A stretch of 64,000 nucleotides of DNA from Planctomycetota bacterium (GCA_029259605.1 JAJDEV010000001.1:1-64000), one strand, 5' to 3'; positions 15,494-24,321 are shown, numbered from the stretch's first letter. The notes: generated by a model not told the origin, from the sequence alone. Numbers and translations: made by a program.

Positions 15494-16324
15494 ATGCCCA
15501 ACGAAGACCCCGTCGCGAGCCACTACGCGTCCGCCGATCTCGCCGAGCGCATCCTCGCGGCGCTCGAGGCCGGCGGCGTTGCGCGCGACGCGCTGACCGT
15601 CGACGACCTGGCGTCGGTGGACGCGTTCCACATCCGCGGGCGGGCGGCGACCGAGGAGCTGGCGCAGGGAGTCGAGTTCGACGCGTCGCAGCGCGTGCTC
15701 GACGTCGGTTCGGGCCTGGGCGGAACGGCGCGCTTCCTCGCGTCGACGCGCGGCTGTCACGTGACCGGCGTCGACCTGACCGCGACCTTCTGCGACGTCG
15801 CCGGCGTCCTCTCGGAGCTCGTCGGCCTCGGCGCGCGCAACGAGTTTCGCTGCGGAAGCGCGCTCGAGCTCCCGTTCGACGACGACTCGTTCGACGTCGC
15901 GTGGACCGAGCACGTGCAGATGAACATCGCGGACAAGCGCCGGTTCTATGGCGAGATCGCGCGCGTGCTGAAGCCGGGCGGCGCCTTCGCGTTCCACGAC
16001 ATCTGCGCCGGTCCGTCGACGTCGAGCTTCGCGTTCCCCGTGCCGTGGGCGGGCGACGCGTCGATCAGCCACCTCGTATCCGTCGACGAGCTGCGCGAGT
16101 TGCTCGCGAGCGTCGGCTTCGAGGAGCAGCGCTTCGAGGACAAGACCGACGCGTCGGTGGCGTTCTTCCGCGGCGCGCTCGAGCGCAACCGCACCGAGGG
16201 ACCGGCGCCGCTCGGGCTGCACTTGCTCATCGGTCCGGACGCGCCGGCGAAGTTCGCGAACCTGCTCGACAACGCCGAGTCGAAGCGCGTGCGTGTGGTG
16301 CAGGCGATCGTGCGCCGACGCTGA
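15494..16324 (+). CDS. SAM-dependent methyltransferase
   Basis: The 276-aa class I methyltransferase shows motif I as LDVGSGLGG (about residues 70-78), the acidic strand VTGVDLTATF, a GSALELPFDDDSFD motif and the ARVLKPGGAFAFHD strand. The layout resembles glycine/sarcosine-type and small-molecule N- or C-methyltransferases (UbiE-like) rather than DNA or RNA enzymes. An N-terminal segment with ASHYASADLAERI matches the cap seen in sarcosine/dimethylglycine methyltransferases, but the substrate is not certain. The next gene on the opposite strand ends 3 bp away. Confidence 0.85.
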   Translation: MPNEDPVASHYASADLAERILAALEAGGVARDALTVDDLASVDAFHIRGRAATEELAQGVEFDASQRVLDVGSGLGGTARFLASTRGCHVTGVDLTATFCDVAGVLSELVGLGARNEFRCGSALELPFDDDSFDVAWTEHVQMNIADKRRFYGEIARVLKPGGAFAFHDICAGPSTSSFAFPVPWAGDASISHLVSVDELRELLASVGFEEQRFEDKTDASVAFFRGALERNRTEGPAPLGLHLLIGPDAPAKFANLLDNAESKRVRVVQAIVRRR

Positions 16325-16327
16325 ACG

Positions 16328-18853
16328 CTACTCGCCGCGCAGGTCGGCCTCGTTCAGTGCGTCGGTGAGGATGCGGACGATCTCGTCGCCGTCGCGCACG
16401 AGGCGCTTGTGGCGCTGCTCGCCCGCCGTGTACAGCTTGCCCTCGTCGAAGCAGCGGTCGACCCACGCCTGCAGCCAGATGTCGTTGTCGGTGCCCGGCG
16501 GCAGCGACTTGGCGAGCGCCGTTTGACGCTCCTTCTCGTGCGCCCAGAGCGCGTGCAGGTTGGTGCGCGACTTGACGAACTTGCTGGTGGGCAGCTCGCC
16601 GACGAAGAGCAGGCGCGCGAGCTCTTCGCGCAGGGTGCGGAACGCGCGCACCTGCTTGTACTGACGCTCGAGCAGGCCGTACAAGCGCCCGTGTTGCTCG
16701 GGTGCGATGGGCGAGACCCACGTGTCCCAGTCGTTGAACACGTCGTGCATGATGCCGAGCGCGTCGATGTCCGGCATCTCGAGCAGCAGGTCCGACGACC
16801 ACACGTCGTACAGCGTCGTCCCGGGGTACACGCCGCCGTCACGGTCGGTGTAGACGTGGTCGAACGCGGCGTTGTGCTTCTGGAGCGAGCCGTCGTCGAG
16901 CGCCTGCTCCACGATCGCGACCGCGAGATCGAGCCCGGGCGGATAGCCGTTGGTCGCGTTGGCGAAGAGCGTCTCGACGTCGTTCGGATCGCCCGTGCGC
17001 ACGATCTTGCGCCGGCCCCAGTCGTACGCGTAGCTCTCGATGAGCGCGCGCGGGTCGCGCACCCCGAAGACCGTGCGGTGCACGTCGCGGACGAGCCGAT
17101 CGTCCGGGTTGAGCCAGCGGCGTCGAATCGCCAGGCGAGGCGCGTGCTTCTTCGGGTCGTAGTACTCGAGCGGCGGCGCGTCCTCGATCGCCGCGACGTC
17201 GAGGACCTCGGCGCAGACGCGCCGGATCAGCTTCAGCTGCTGCGTGTCGAGCGCGGCGAGCTTCGTTTGGAACAGTTCGATCGCCGTCGCGCGCTTCGCG
17301 GCGCCGAGCGATTCCCAGTCGACCGACATGCGCGACGCATCGAGCGCCGGCGCGAACTCCTCGGCGTTCGTCTCGCGAATCCAGCGCGCGACGCGCGGCC
17401 CGATCTCGTCGACCTCCAGGCCGAGCACGTTCTGGAACGCGCGCTCGCCGCCGAGGTTGTTGCCGACCTGCGAGAGCACGGCGCGCGCGACCTCGTCGGG
17501 ATACCCCTCGATCAGGTACGCGGCCAGCGCGTAGGCGCAAACGATGTCCTCGACCGTCAGCGACGTGCTCGTCTTGCCGAACAGCGAGCGCAGGTTCGGT
17601 GGCTTCGACGACTCGAACAGATCGCGCGCCTCGCTCATCCAGTTTGTCGCCGGATCGAGCAGCCGGTTGCGCGCCGCGAACGCCATCTCCGGATTGATCG
17701 AGTAGCTGGTGTCGATGAACCACGTCAGGCGCGTTCCGACCAGCGCCTTCGTCAGGTACAGCCCGAAGCCCTCGTGCACCCAACCGTGTTTGATCGTGAC
17801 CTCGAAGGCGTCGCGCAGCATGTAGCCGAACGCCATGCGCAGGATGCCGTCCGCGCGCTTCGCCTTCGGTCCCGTCCAGAACGCCCAGTCCATCGTTCCG
17901 GGCACGCCGGACCCTTCGAGTCCGCTGAGCGAGCGGCGCATGTTCGCATCGACCATCGGGTGGTGGTCGAGGAAGCTCGCCATGTCGCTCGTGTCGCGCA
18001 GCACGTAGACGCTGCATTCGACCGGAAACGGAATCGTGCGACCGAGGATGCTCGCGAACGAATCGCGCGCCGCGTGCAGGCTCGTCGCGAGCGTGAACGC
18101 GTCCTCCTTGTCCGTCGACGCGAGCACGCGCAGCTCGGGCGTCACCGCGACGCCGAAGTTCAACCCGAACGCGGCCTCCTTCGCGTTCGGTGTTCCCGGC
18201 CTGGCCTCGGGCGCGTCGACGAAACCGTCGTGCACGATCGCGCCGAGCGCGGCGCGCCGCCGCGCTCCCGTCGCCGTCTCCTCGAGCACCCAACGGCCGT
18301 TCCAGCGGACCTCGCCACGCGCGGTGTGCACGCCGCGATGGTCCGGGTCGAGGGAGAGCACCTCGAGCTGCAGGGCGTTGCGCTCCGCGCGCGAGAGCGA
18401 GTCGTCGTCGAGCAGGCCGGCGAGCTGGGTGACCACCGGCTGCAGGAACTCGTAGAAGCGGTCGGGGGCTTCGAGCAGCGCGTCCTCGTCGAAGTTCTTC
18501 ACCGGCTTCGACTTCTTGGGCTCGATCCACTCGCCGCCCTTCTTCTTGTGCCCGAGCGTGCGCCGCGCGTCGGCGTGGTTCGCGTCGAACGTGAGGATGC
18601 GCGCGTAGGTCGCGTCGCGCTCGCTGAAGAGGCGCTTCGACTGGCACCACTGGGCGTACCTCTCGAGTTGCGTGATCAGCTCGCCTTGCAGCGCGTCACG
18701 GCGCTGCGCGACGCCGCCGTCCTGCGCGGCGAGAATCGGGCGCGCACCCGTTCCGGCGAGGGGTGCTCCGGCAAGGAGCGCGAGCGCGCATGCAATCGCT
18801 AGAGGTCGCAGCAAGGGCTTCCCGGGTGAGGTTTGGCGAGCGGTCGACGCCAT
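16328..18853 (-). CDS. Large secreted protein, possible MA-type metallopeptidase relative
   Basis: The 841-aa product has a signal peptide (hydrophobic at about residues 17-35) and an unrecognised body. One segment, HGWVHEGFGLYLT (roughly residues 355-370), resembles the second metal-ligand motif of peptidase-MA-like domains (H-E-G-x-x-x-Y-L), but the HExxH motif I would expect ahead of it is not obvious, so peptidase activity is doubtful. The ATG at 18853 directly abuts a TAGGAT box; if that box is the -10, a TTG about 13 codons later, which also gives a good signal peptide, would be the true start. It is convergent with the methyltransferase. Confidence 0.7.
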   Translation of the reverse strand: MASTARQTSPGKPLLRPLAIACALALLAGAPLAGTGARPILAAQDGGVAQRRDALQGELITQLERYAQWCQSKRLFSERDATYARILTFDANHADARRTLGHKKKGGEWIEPKKSKPVKNFDEDALLEAPDRFYEFLQPVVTQLAGLLDDDSLSRAERNALQLEVLSLDPDHRGVHTARGEVRWNGRWVLEETATGARRRAALGAIVHDGFVDAPEARPGTPNAKEAAFGLNFGVAVTPELRVLASTDKEDAFTLATSLHAARDSFASILGRTIPFPVECSVYVLRDTSDMASFLDHHPMVDANMRRSLSGLEGSGVPGTMDWAFWTGPKAKRADGILRMAFGYMLRDAFEVTIKHGWVHEGFGLYLTKALVGTRLTWFIDTSYSINPEMAFAARNRLLDPATNWMSEARDLFESSKPPNLRSLFGKTSTSLTVEDIVCAYALAAYLIEGYPDEVARAVLSQVGNNLGGERAFQNVLGLEVDEIGPRVARWIRETNAEEFAPALDASRMSVDWESLGAAKRATAIELFQTKLAALDTQQLKLIRRVCAEVLDVAAIEDAPPLEYYDPKKHAPRLAIRRRWLNPDDRLVRDVHRTVFGVRDPRALIESYAYDWGRRKIVRTGDPNDVETLFANATNGYPPGLDLAVAIVEQALDDGSLQKHNAAFDHVYTDRDGGVYPGTTLYDVWSSDLLLEMPDIDALGIMHDVFNDWDTWVSPIAPEQHGRLYGLLERQYKQVRAFRTLREELARLLFVGELPTSKFVKSRTNLHALWAHEKERQTALAKSLPPGTDNDIWLQAWVDRCFDEGKLYTAGEQRHKRLVRDGDEIVRILTDALNEADLRGE

Positions 18854-18944
18854 ATCCTACGAAAGATCGCCCGCCGCGAGATCGTGCGGCTCGCGCCGCG
18901 CGAGTTCCCGCATGGCGACCGGGTGTCCGGGACATGGGACGGAC

Positions 18945-19598
18945 ATGCGCCATTCCATGTTGCTCGCCGTCCTCGTCCTCACGCTCTCCACCGCCTGCCG
19001 CGCGCCGCGCGTCGAAGCGCGCAGCGAGCCCACGCCCGCGCGCGCCTTCGACTGGACGATCGGAACGTGGAGCGGCGCGCGCCGTGCCGGCGACACGGGC
19101 GAGGTCGAGCCGATGCGGATGACCGTGGCGCCGATGCTGGACGGCGCGGGGCAGACGCGCGACATGGCGATCGGCGCGGGCGACGATCCGTACCGCGGCT
19201 TCTGCGCGCAGTTCTTCGCGCCGTCGCGCGGCGTGTGGGTGCGCGAGTACACGAACGCGTCGCGCGAGCGCTTCACCGAACTCGAGGGCGAGATCGACGC
19301 GCGTGATCCCGGGCGCAGCGTGTGGCACGTCTCGTCGCCGAGCGCGCGCCTGTCGGAGCTCGTCTCCGAGCGACCGAGCGCGAACGCGTGGGTGCGTACG
19401 ATGTCGATCTCGACCGACGGCGGCGCGACGTGGTCGGTGCTGTGGGTCGACACGCTCGAGCGCGTGAACGACTTTTGCCCCAGTCTGCTAGCCCGGATCA
19501 TTCATGAGCATGCACGCCAAAAGCTGCAATCGACCGGCTACGCCGGTCTCTCGGCCCCTGCCGGCACTTTGCGAACGTCGGCGTCCTCGACGACCTGA
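18945..19598 (+). CDS. Lipoprotein with element-derived C-terminal tail
   Basis: The 217-aa product begins with a lipoprotein signal peptide ending in LSTAC (Cys at about residue 18). Residues 33-175 form a beta-rich domain with WTIGTWSG at the start, similar to small ligand-binding families such as DUF1579. The frame then enters the palindromic element at 19488, reading CTA-GCC-CGG, and ends with about 36 residues encoded by the element, stopping at 19598. The native stop was probably just past the VDTLERV segment. The ATG at 18945 gives the lipobox. Confidence 0.68.
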   Translation: MRHSMLLAVLVLTLSTACRAPRVEARSEPTPARAFDWTIGTWSGARRAGDTGEVEPMRMTVAPMLDGAGQTRDMAIGAGDDPYRGFCAQFFAPSRGVWVREYTNASRERFTELEGEIDARDPGRSVWHVSSPSARLSELVSERPSANAWVRTMSISTDGGATWSVLWVDTLERVNDFCPSLLARIIHEHARQKLQSTGYAGLSAPAGTLRTSASSTT

Positions 19599-19689
19599 CA
19601 AGGTCGCCTCCGGGGCCACCGCCCGCAAAGCACCGGCAGGAACCGAGTTGCAGCTACTGCCGCACATCCTCATGAATAACCCGGGCTAG
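19488..19689 (+). repeat. CTAG palindromic element, subfamily A2 (202 bp)
   Basis: This complete copy runs CTAG (19488-19491) to CTAG (19686-19689). Outer ends match A1 (CCCGGATCATTCATGAG), but the interior differs: CCTGCCGGCACTTTGCG at 19556-19572 is mirrored by CGCAAAGCACCGGCAGG at 19624-19640. The right CTAG provides the TAG stop codon of the minus-strand YigZ gene. The left end interrupts the last codons of the lipoprotein gene. Confidence 0.92.
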
Positions 19690-20288
19690 CAGACCGTCGC
19701 GCGGCCCGCCGTCCGATCGACGAGCTCGCGCACGAACGCGTCGTAATCGCGAACGGGCACGTCGAGCGTGAAGCGCACGCTCTCCCCGTACTCCGCACCG
19801 GCCGCCTCGAGCCCGTGCGCGGCCAGCACCGATTCGATCGGCCCGGTGCAGTCGTACGGATGCTCGACCTCGACGCGCCGCGTAATGATCACCGTCTTCC
19901 GCTGCGCGCGGTCGAGCGTCTGGCCCGCGGCTCCGCCGTACGCGCGCATCAAGCCGCCGACGCCGAGCTTCGTGCCGCCGAACCAGCGCGTCACGACGAC
20001 GGCGACGCCGGCGAGCTCGTGCCCCTCGATCTGTTGCAGGATCGGCCGTCCCGCGGACCCGCTGGGCTCGCCGTCGTCGCTCGAGCGGAACGCGTCGCCG
20101 TCCGTGCCGACGACGTACGCCCAGCAGTTGTGCGTCGCTCCCGCGAACTCGGCGCGCACGCGCTCGATGAACGCCTCCGCGTCCGCGACCGTCGGCGCGG
20201 GCGCGACCGTGGTCAGGAAGCGCGATCCCTTGACCGGGTCGATCTCGTGGCGGAACTCGGCGGCGAGGGTGTGGTACGCGTCGCTCAA
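19686..20288 (-). CDS. YigZ/IMPACT family protein
   Basis: The 200-aa product matches the IMPACT N-terminal domain: EIDPVKGSRF, THNCWAYVVG, SSDDGEPSGSAGRPIL and VVVTRWFGGTKLGVGGLMRAY occur in order, and a C-terminal ferredoxin-like domain follows. The eukaryotic relatives act on translation control; the role of the bacterial proteins is not settled. The length matches the family. It begins 7 bp after the preceding gene on the same strand, so the two are probably an operon. The TAG stop belongs to the element end. Confidence 0.9.
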   Translation of the reverse strand: MSDAYHTLAAEFRHEIDPVKGSRFLTTVAPAPTVADAEAFIERVRAEFAGATHNCWAYVVGTDGDAFRSSDDGEPSGSAGRPILQQIEGHELAGVAVVVTRWFGGTKLGVGGLMRAYGGAAGQTLDRAQRKTVIITRRVEVEHPYDCTGPIESVLAAHGLEAAGAEYGESVRFTLDVPVRDYDAFVRELVDRTAGRATVC

Positions 20289-20295
20289 CGCGCGC

Positions 20296-21057
20296 TCAGG
20301 GAATGCGTTTGCCGAGCGTTCCGTCCGGCCGCATGAACTCGATCGACGTCGAGCCGTCGAACTCCATGCTCACGTTCAAGCGCGGCACCGCGGACTCGTC
20401 TTCCATCGAGATCACCGGCGCGCCGTCGGGCTTGACGAGCATGCCGACGCGCCGCCGGCCGCTGGAGTCGAGCAGGATCGCGCTCGAATTGCCCTCGGGA
20501 TCGACGGTCAGCGCGGAGCGCACACGGTTGTGGGTCTCGCGCAGCGTGAGCGTCGAGTGCCCGCCGACCAGGTACTCGAGCGCGGCGCGATCGAACCCCT
20601 CTTCGCCGAGCACGTAGAGCCCCGAGTCGCCGTTGGGCCGGATCGCCATGCGCACGCCGCCGGACGTCTCGCCGCTGGTCAGCTCCATCTTCGCGAAGTC
20701 GCGCGTGTCGAACCCGACGAACGCCGAGCCGAGCCCCTTGCCGCCGCGGATGTGGAGCGCGGGCTTGTTGAGCGTCATGGCGACGTGCCCCGCGTCCTTG
20801 TGCATGAGGAAGAGCGGGAAGCCCGCGCCGTCGATCGCGATCGAGGCGTACACCTCGCCGTTCGCGTCCGTGAGCTCGAGCTTCTCGCCGCGCAGGACGC
20901 CGTTGGACGAAGCCGCGTCTTGGGGCGCGGGTCGCGCGATGCTCATCGCGAAGAATGCCGCGCAACCGAGCGCGGCGAGCGTTCCCGCACGCCTCCAGCG
21001 CCGGTTTTCGCGCTCCAGGGAGTCGAGGCGTTCGTGGATCGATGTCTGCTCTTGCAT
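20296..21057 (-). CDS. Membrane-anchored coiled-coil protein with repeat domain
   Basis: The 253-aa product has a short charged coiled-coil (SIHERLDSLERENRRWRR), one membrane segment (about residues 25-42), and then an outward beta-rich domain with repeated units such as GEKLELTDANG, VRMAIRPNGDSG and SAILLDSSGRRRVGM, each a short beta hairpin with an Asn/Asp-Gly turn. No named family recognised. ATG at 21057 was taken because it starts the coiled-coil; an earlier ATG adds unconserved residues. It lies 7 bp upstream of the YigZ gene. Confidence 0.65.
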   Translation of the reverse strand: MQEQTSIHERLDSLERENRRWRRAGTLAALGCAAFFAMSIARPAPQDAASSNGVLRGEKLELTDANGEVYASIAIDGAGFPLFLMHKDAGHVAMTLNKPALHIRGGKGLGSAFVGFDTRDFAKMELTSGETSGGVRMAIRPNGDSGLYVLGEEGFDRAALEYLVGGHSTLTLRETHNRVRSALTVDPEGNSSAILLDSSGRRRVGMLVKPDGAPVISMEDESAVPRLNVSMEFDGSTSIEFMRPDGTLGKRIP

Positions 21058-21201
21058 GGTTCGTCGTGTGCTTGGACGAGTGCTAGGTGGGGGAGCGCCC
21101 ACGGGCGCGTCACGTCTGGAAACGAACGACCGAGGCGAGTGTGAGTTCGTTGGACGAACACGCGGAGGGCAACCGCCGTGCCGCGGAGAAGCGCGCGCGC
21201 G

Positions 21202-21645
21202 TCAGGCGTCGAGCAGCTCGCCCGCGGCGACCTTGAGGCGGAGCTCGATCTCGGTGTTGACGTGCGCGAGGCCGTTCTCGAATTCGTCGGCTTGCGCCGC
21301 CGTGTACTCGCGCCGGTCGAAGCCGTGCTGCTGGCGGAAGTCGCGCAGGAAGTGGTTGCGCTTGCGATCGAACGCGTCCTGTTGCGAGACCCACCGCTCG
21401 AGGATCGTCTTGATGCGATCGACTTCGGTCCGCGACGTGTCGCGCGGCCAGAGCTCGCGGAAGAGCTCGGCGCCGCGCTCGGACAGGTCGAGGTCGAACC
21501 GGATCTCGGGCCCGAGTCCGCACGAAGCGGAAGCGCTCTCGCTGGTCGCGACGCCCGCGGCTTGGCGTGCGCGGGCCGAGAAGACGGCCTCCTGAAGGAG
21601 ACCCTCAGCGAGTTGCTGCCGATCGTCGCTGTGGGCTTCGCTCAT
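21202..21645 (-). CDS. Hypothetical soluble protein
   Basis: The 147-aa product is charged and helical (for example RTEVDRIKTILERWVSQQDAFDRKRNHFLRDF is mostly helix-forming). I recognise no domain. It follows the bacilliredoxin gene by 25 bp on the same strand and is probably co-transcribed with it; the ATG at 21645 lies just beyond that gene's stop. Confidence 0.55.
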   Translation of the reverse strand: MSEAHSDDRQQLAEGLLQEAVFSARARQAAGVATSESASASCGLGPEIRFDLDLSERGAELFRELWPRDTSRTEVDRIKTILERWVSQQDAFDRKRNHFLRDFRQQHGFDRREYTAAQADEFENGLAHVNTEIELRLKVAAGELLDA

Positions 21646-21670
21646 GGAGGAAGGCGTTCCGTCGGGAACG

Positions 21671-22081
21671 CTAGCAGAGTTCGTTGTAAGCCTCGCTGAG
21701 GCTCTGCGCGATCGTGGACGGGTCGCGACCTTCGATGTCGTGCCGCTGCCACATCTTCACGACCTTGCCTTCCTTCATCAGCGCGATCTGCGGTGAGCTC
21801 GGTTGGTAGGGCTTGAAGTACTCGCGCATGCGCGCGACGGCTTCACGCTCCATGCCGGCGAACAGCGTGACGAGATGATCGGGCTTCGTCCCGTTCATCA
21901 AGGAGAGTGCGAGCCCGGGACGCGCACCCGCCGCGGCGCAGCCGCAGACGGAATTGATGAAGACGAGCGTCGTGCCCGTCTCTTTGACGACCGAGTCGAC
22001 TTCGTCGGTGGTCTTCAACTCGGTGACGCCGAGGCGGGTCACTTCGTCGCGCATCGGCTGGACCAGGTTGGGATCGTACAT
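21671..22081 (-). CDS. BrxA/BrxB-type bacilliredoxin (YphP family)
   Basis: The 136-aa thioredoxin-fold protein has the family's C46-G47-C48 motif in FINSVCGCAAAGARPG, a PYQPSSPQIALMKEGK stretch and a final IAQSLSEAYNELC. The family reduces mixed disulfides of proteins with bacillithiol in Firmicutes; in planctomycetes the small-thiol partner is not established. The ATG at 22081 begins MYDPNL as in relatives. A perfect TATAAT lies 52 nt upstream, leaving a pyrimidine-rich leader. Confidence 0.88.
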   Translation of the reverse strand: MYDPNLVQPMRDEVTRLGVTELKTTDEVDSVVKETGTTLVFINSVCGCAAAGARPGLALSLMNGTKPDHLVTLFAGMEREAVARMREYFKPYQPSSPQIALMKEGKVVKMWQRHDIEGRDPSTIAQSLSEAYNELC

Positions 22082-22133
22082 GGATTCGAGGGGGGAGATT
22101 CGGACTGGGAGGGGGGGAGCGAGTTTCGACCGC

Positions 22134-22139
22134 ATTATA
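22134..22139 (-). promoter_or_regulatory. -10 box TATAAT for the bacilliredoxin gene
   Basis: The minus strand reads TATATAATG, a perfect consensus -10 that stands out in this GC-rich DNA. It implies a leader of roughly 45 nt. No clear -35 is visible. Confidence 0.5.
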
Positions 22140-22160
22140 TAGGGGGCGTGCGGTGCGGAG

Positions 22161-22405
22161 CTAGGCTTCGGAACTGACTGCCTGGGTGTTGCTCGACAGC
22201 AACGCTCGACGCGCATTCCGCGCCTCGGCCCTTCCGTAACTCGAGGTACGGACAGCCCGCGGGGGCCGAAACACGGTTTGCGCCTTCCTTGGCGGAGCCC
22301 TGGCTGGGGGGGTGGCCGAGGAAGTTCGGCTCAAACCGGCTTCGGTTGCCGCGCGAGCCCCGAACTGAGGTGAGAGGCGCAACACCAATGCAGTCAGTTC
22401 ACTAG
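22161..22405. repeat. CTAG-bounded element, family C (245 bp)
   Basis: The unit is bounded by CTAG at 22161-22164 and 22402-22405. Near each end is a matching inverted repeat: GAACTGACTGCCTGGGTGTT at 22171-22190 and its near mirror at 22379-22400. The interior is GC-rich with no convincing gene. It is a single copy in this window, so its status as a repeat family is inferred from its shape and shared CTAG ends. Its right CTAG is shared with an A1 arm. Confidence 0.65.
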
Positions 22406-22452
22406 CCCGGATCCTTCATGAGGCTTCACCGAGATCGACGAGCTGCGCGCCA
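22402..22452 (+). repeat. Solo left arm of an A1 element
   Basis: This matches the first 51 or so bases of A1 (two small differences), then diverges abruptly at 22453. The rest of the element is absent before the channel gene ends at 22488. Confidence 0.85.
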
Positions 22453-22487
22453 GAACGGAGTCGTATCCATCGCCGCCGGATCGGCGC

Positions 22488-24314
22488 CTACGCCTCTGCG
22501 CGCCGCAGGGCGTGCAGGCGCTTGCTGTAGGCCGCGCCGAGGTTGTTGCGCGTCAGCATCGCGATCACCGTGCCCGTGCCCCCCGGCTCGACGACCGGGA
22601 TCTCGTGCAGCCCGTGCTCGTTCAGGCGCTGGAGCGCGGTGTTGAGGTCGTCCCCCGGCTCGGTCGTCACCACGCGATCGACCATGAAGTCGCGCACGAT
22701 GACGATGTCGGCGACTTCCATCTGCTGGAAGATGCGGCGCACGTCGGTGAGGGAGAAGATCCCGACCAGCGCGTTCTCCTTGTTGACCACCGGGAAGTAG
22801 TAGCCCTCGGACTCGGACACGATGTCGAGGGCGCGCCGCAGCGTCGTGTTCTCGTTCACGACCGTCGGCTTGCGCGCGATGTCCATCAGGTCCTCGACGC
22901 GCAGACTCTCGAGCACGTCGACGACGAACTCACCCGCGTGCGCCGGCGAATCGACCATCCCGTCGACCTGGGTGTCGTAGATCGTCCAGTTCTGGGCGAG
23001 CAGCATGTGCACGACGGACACCAGCATGAGCGGCGCGAGCAGCTCGTAGCTGCCCGTCATCTCGCACACGATGATGATCGACGCGATCGGCGTCTTCGCG
23101 ACGCCCGAGAAGAACCCGCCCATCCCGACCAGCGCATAGCAGGCCGGATTGATGTCGAGCGATGGAAACCACGCCGCCGACGTCTGCCCGACGATCGCGC
23201 CGAGCAGCGCGCCGATCGCCAGCGATGGCGCGAACACGCCGCCCGAACCTCCGGTCGCGATCGAAAGCGACGTCGCCAGAATCTTCCCGAGCACGAGCGC
23301 CGCCATCACGCCGATGGCCATGTCCCCGTCGATCGAGGCCGTCATCAGGTCGTACCCGCCGAACAGGACGCCGTTCGTCCCCGCGAACGACGCGATGCCG
23401 AGCGCGAGCAGCGCGAGCAGCAGCCCGCCGAGCGCCGGCCGGAACGGCCCGGGCACCTTGGTCATGCGCTTGAACGACTTGTGCACGCCGTTGAACGTGC
23501 GCACGTACATCCAGCCGCAGATCGTGCAGAGCAGCGCGAGCGCGAGATAGATCAGGAGCTCGCGCGGATCGTCGAGCGACAGCTTCTCGAGCGCGCGACT
23601 CGCGATCGGAATCCGGCGCGCGTCCCCGCTGATCGACGTGTACGTCGTGTAGGCGACGATCGACGAGATGATGCACGGGATGATCGCCTCGCCCTCGAAC
23701 TCGGGTTTGCGGTAGAGCACCTCGGGCGCGAACAGCGCGCCGCCGAGCGGTGCGCTGAACAGTGCGCCGATGCCCGCGCTCGAACCCGCCAGCAGAAACA
23801 CGCGCCGATCGCGCGCGGTCAGGCCGAGCGCGTCCGACAACGCGCTGCCGACGCCGCTGCCGATCTGCGCCACCGGACCCTCCTGGCCCGCCGACCCGCC
23901 GGTGCCGATCGTGATCGCGCTCGTCAGCGCCTTCACCCACACGATCCGCTTGCGCACTTTCCCGCCGAGGGTGTGGAACGTGCGGATCATCTGCTCCGTC
24001 CCGTGGCCCTCGGCCTCCGGCGCGAACGTCTGCGTGATCCACCCGACGATCAGACCGCCGACCGGGAGGATGAGCAGCACGAGCCACACGCGTCCGCCGA
24101 AAACGCCGCCGCCGAGGCCCTCGGTTTCGACCCCCGTCGCGCGCGCGAAGAGCTCCTCGTGCAGGAAGTGGGTCAAGTGGTCGAACCCGACCGCCGCGAG
24201 TCCGCCGAGGACGCCGATCAGCGTCGAAACCCCGACCCACTTGCCGACGAACCCGATGTCCTTGAGTCCGAGAAACGCCGCCAAGCGCCCCGCCGATCGC
24301 CCGATCCGATTCAC
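22488..24314 (-). CDS. ClC-family chloride channel or antiporter with CBS domains
   Basis: The 608-aa integral membrane protein has the ClC selectivity motifs: GTGGSAGQEGPVAQIGSG (gating glutamate in QEGP, about residue 145), GGSGGVFAPSL (about residues 350-360) and a late GMGGFFSGVAKTPIASI. After about ten membrane helices, residues 465-595 hold a pair of CBS domains (VEDLMDIA, FSLTDVRRIF, VRDFMVDRVV), which usually bind adenine nucleotides and regulate transport. Whether it is a channel or a Cl-/H+ exchanger cannot be read with certainty. The GTG start at 24314 follows a TATCCT box by 7 nt. Confidence 0.93.
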   Translation of the reverse strand: MNRIGRSAGRLAAFLGLKDIGFVGKWVGVSTLIGVLGGLAAVGFDHLTHFLHEELFARATGVETEGLGGGVFGGRVWLVLLILPVGGLIVGWITQTFAPEAEGHGTEQMIRTFHTLGGKVRKRIVWVKALTSAITIGTGGSAGQEGPVAQIGSGVGSALSDALGLTARDRRVFLLAGSSAGIGALFSAPLGGALFAPEVLYRKPEFEGEAIIPCIISSIVAYTTYTSISGDARRIPIASRALEKLSLDDPRELLIYLALALLCTICGWMYVRTFNGVHKSFKRMTKVPGPFRPALGGLLLALLALGIASFAGTNGVLFGGYDLMTASIDGDMAIGVMAALVLGKILATSLSIATGGSGGVFAPSLAIGALLGAIVGQTSAAWFPSLDINPACYALVGMGGFFSGVAKTPIASIIIVCEMTGSYELLAPLMLVSVVHMLLAQNWTIYDTQVDGMVDSPAHAGEFVVDVLESLRVEDLMDIARKPTVVNENTTLRRALDIVSESEGYYFPVVNKENALVGIFSLTDVRRIFQQMEVADIVIVRDFMVDRVVTTEPGDDLNTALQRLNEHGLHEIPVVEPGGTGTVIAMLTRNNLGAAYSKRLHALRRAEA

Positions 24315-24321
24315 GCGAGCG

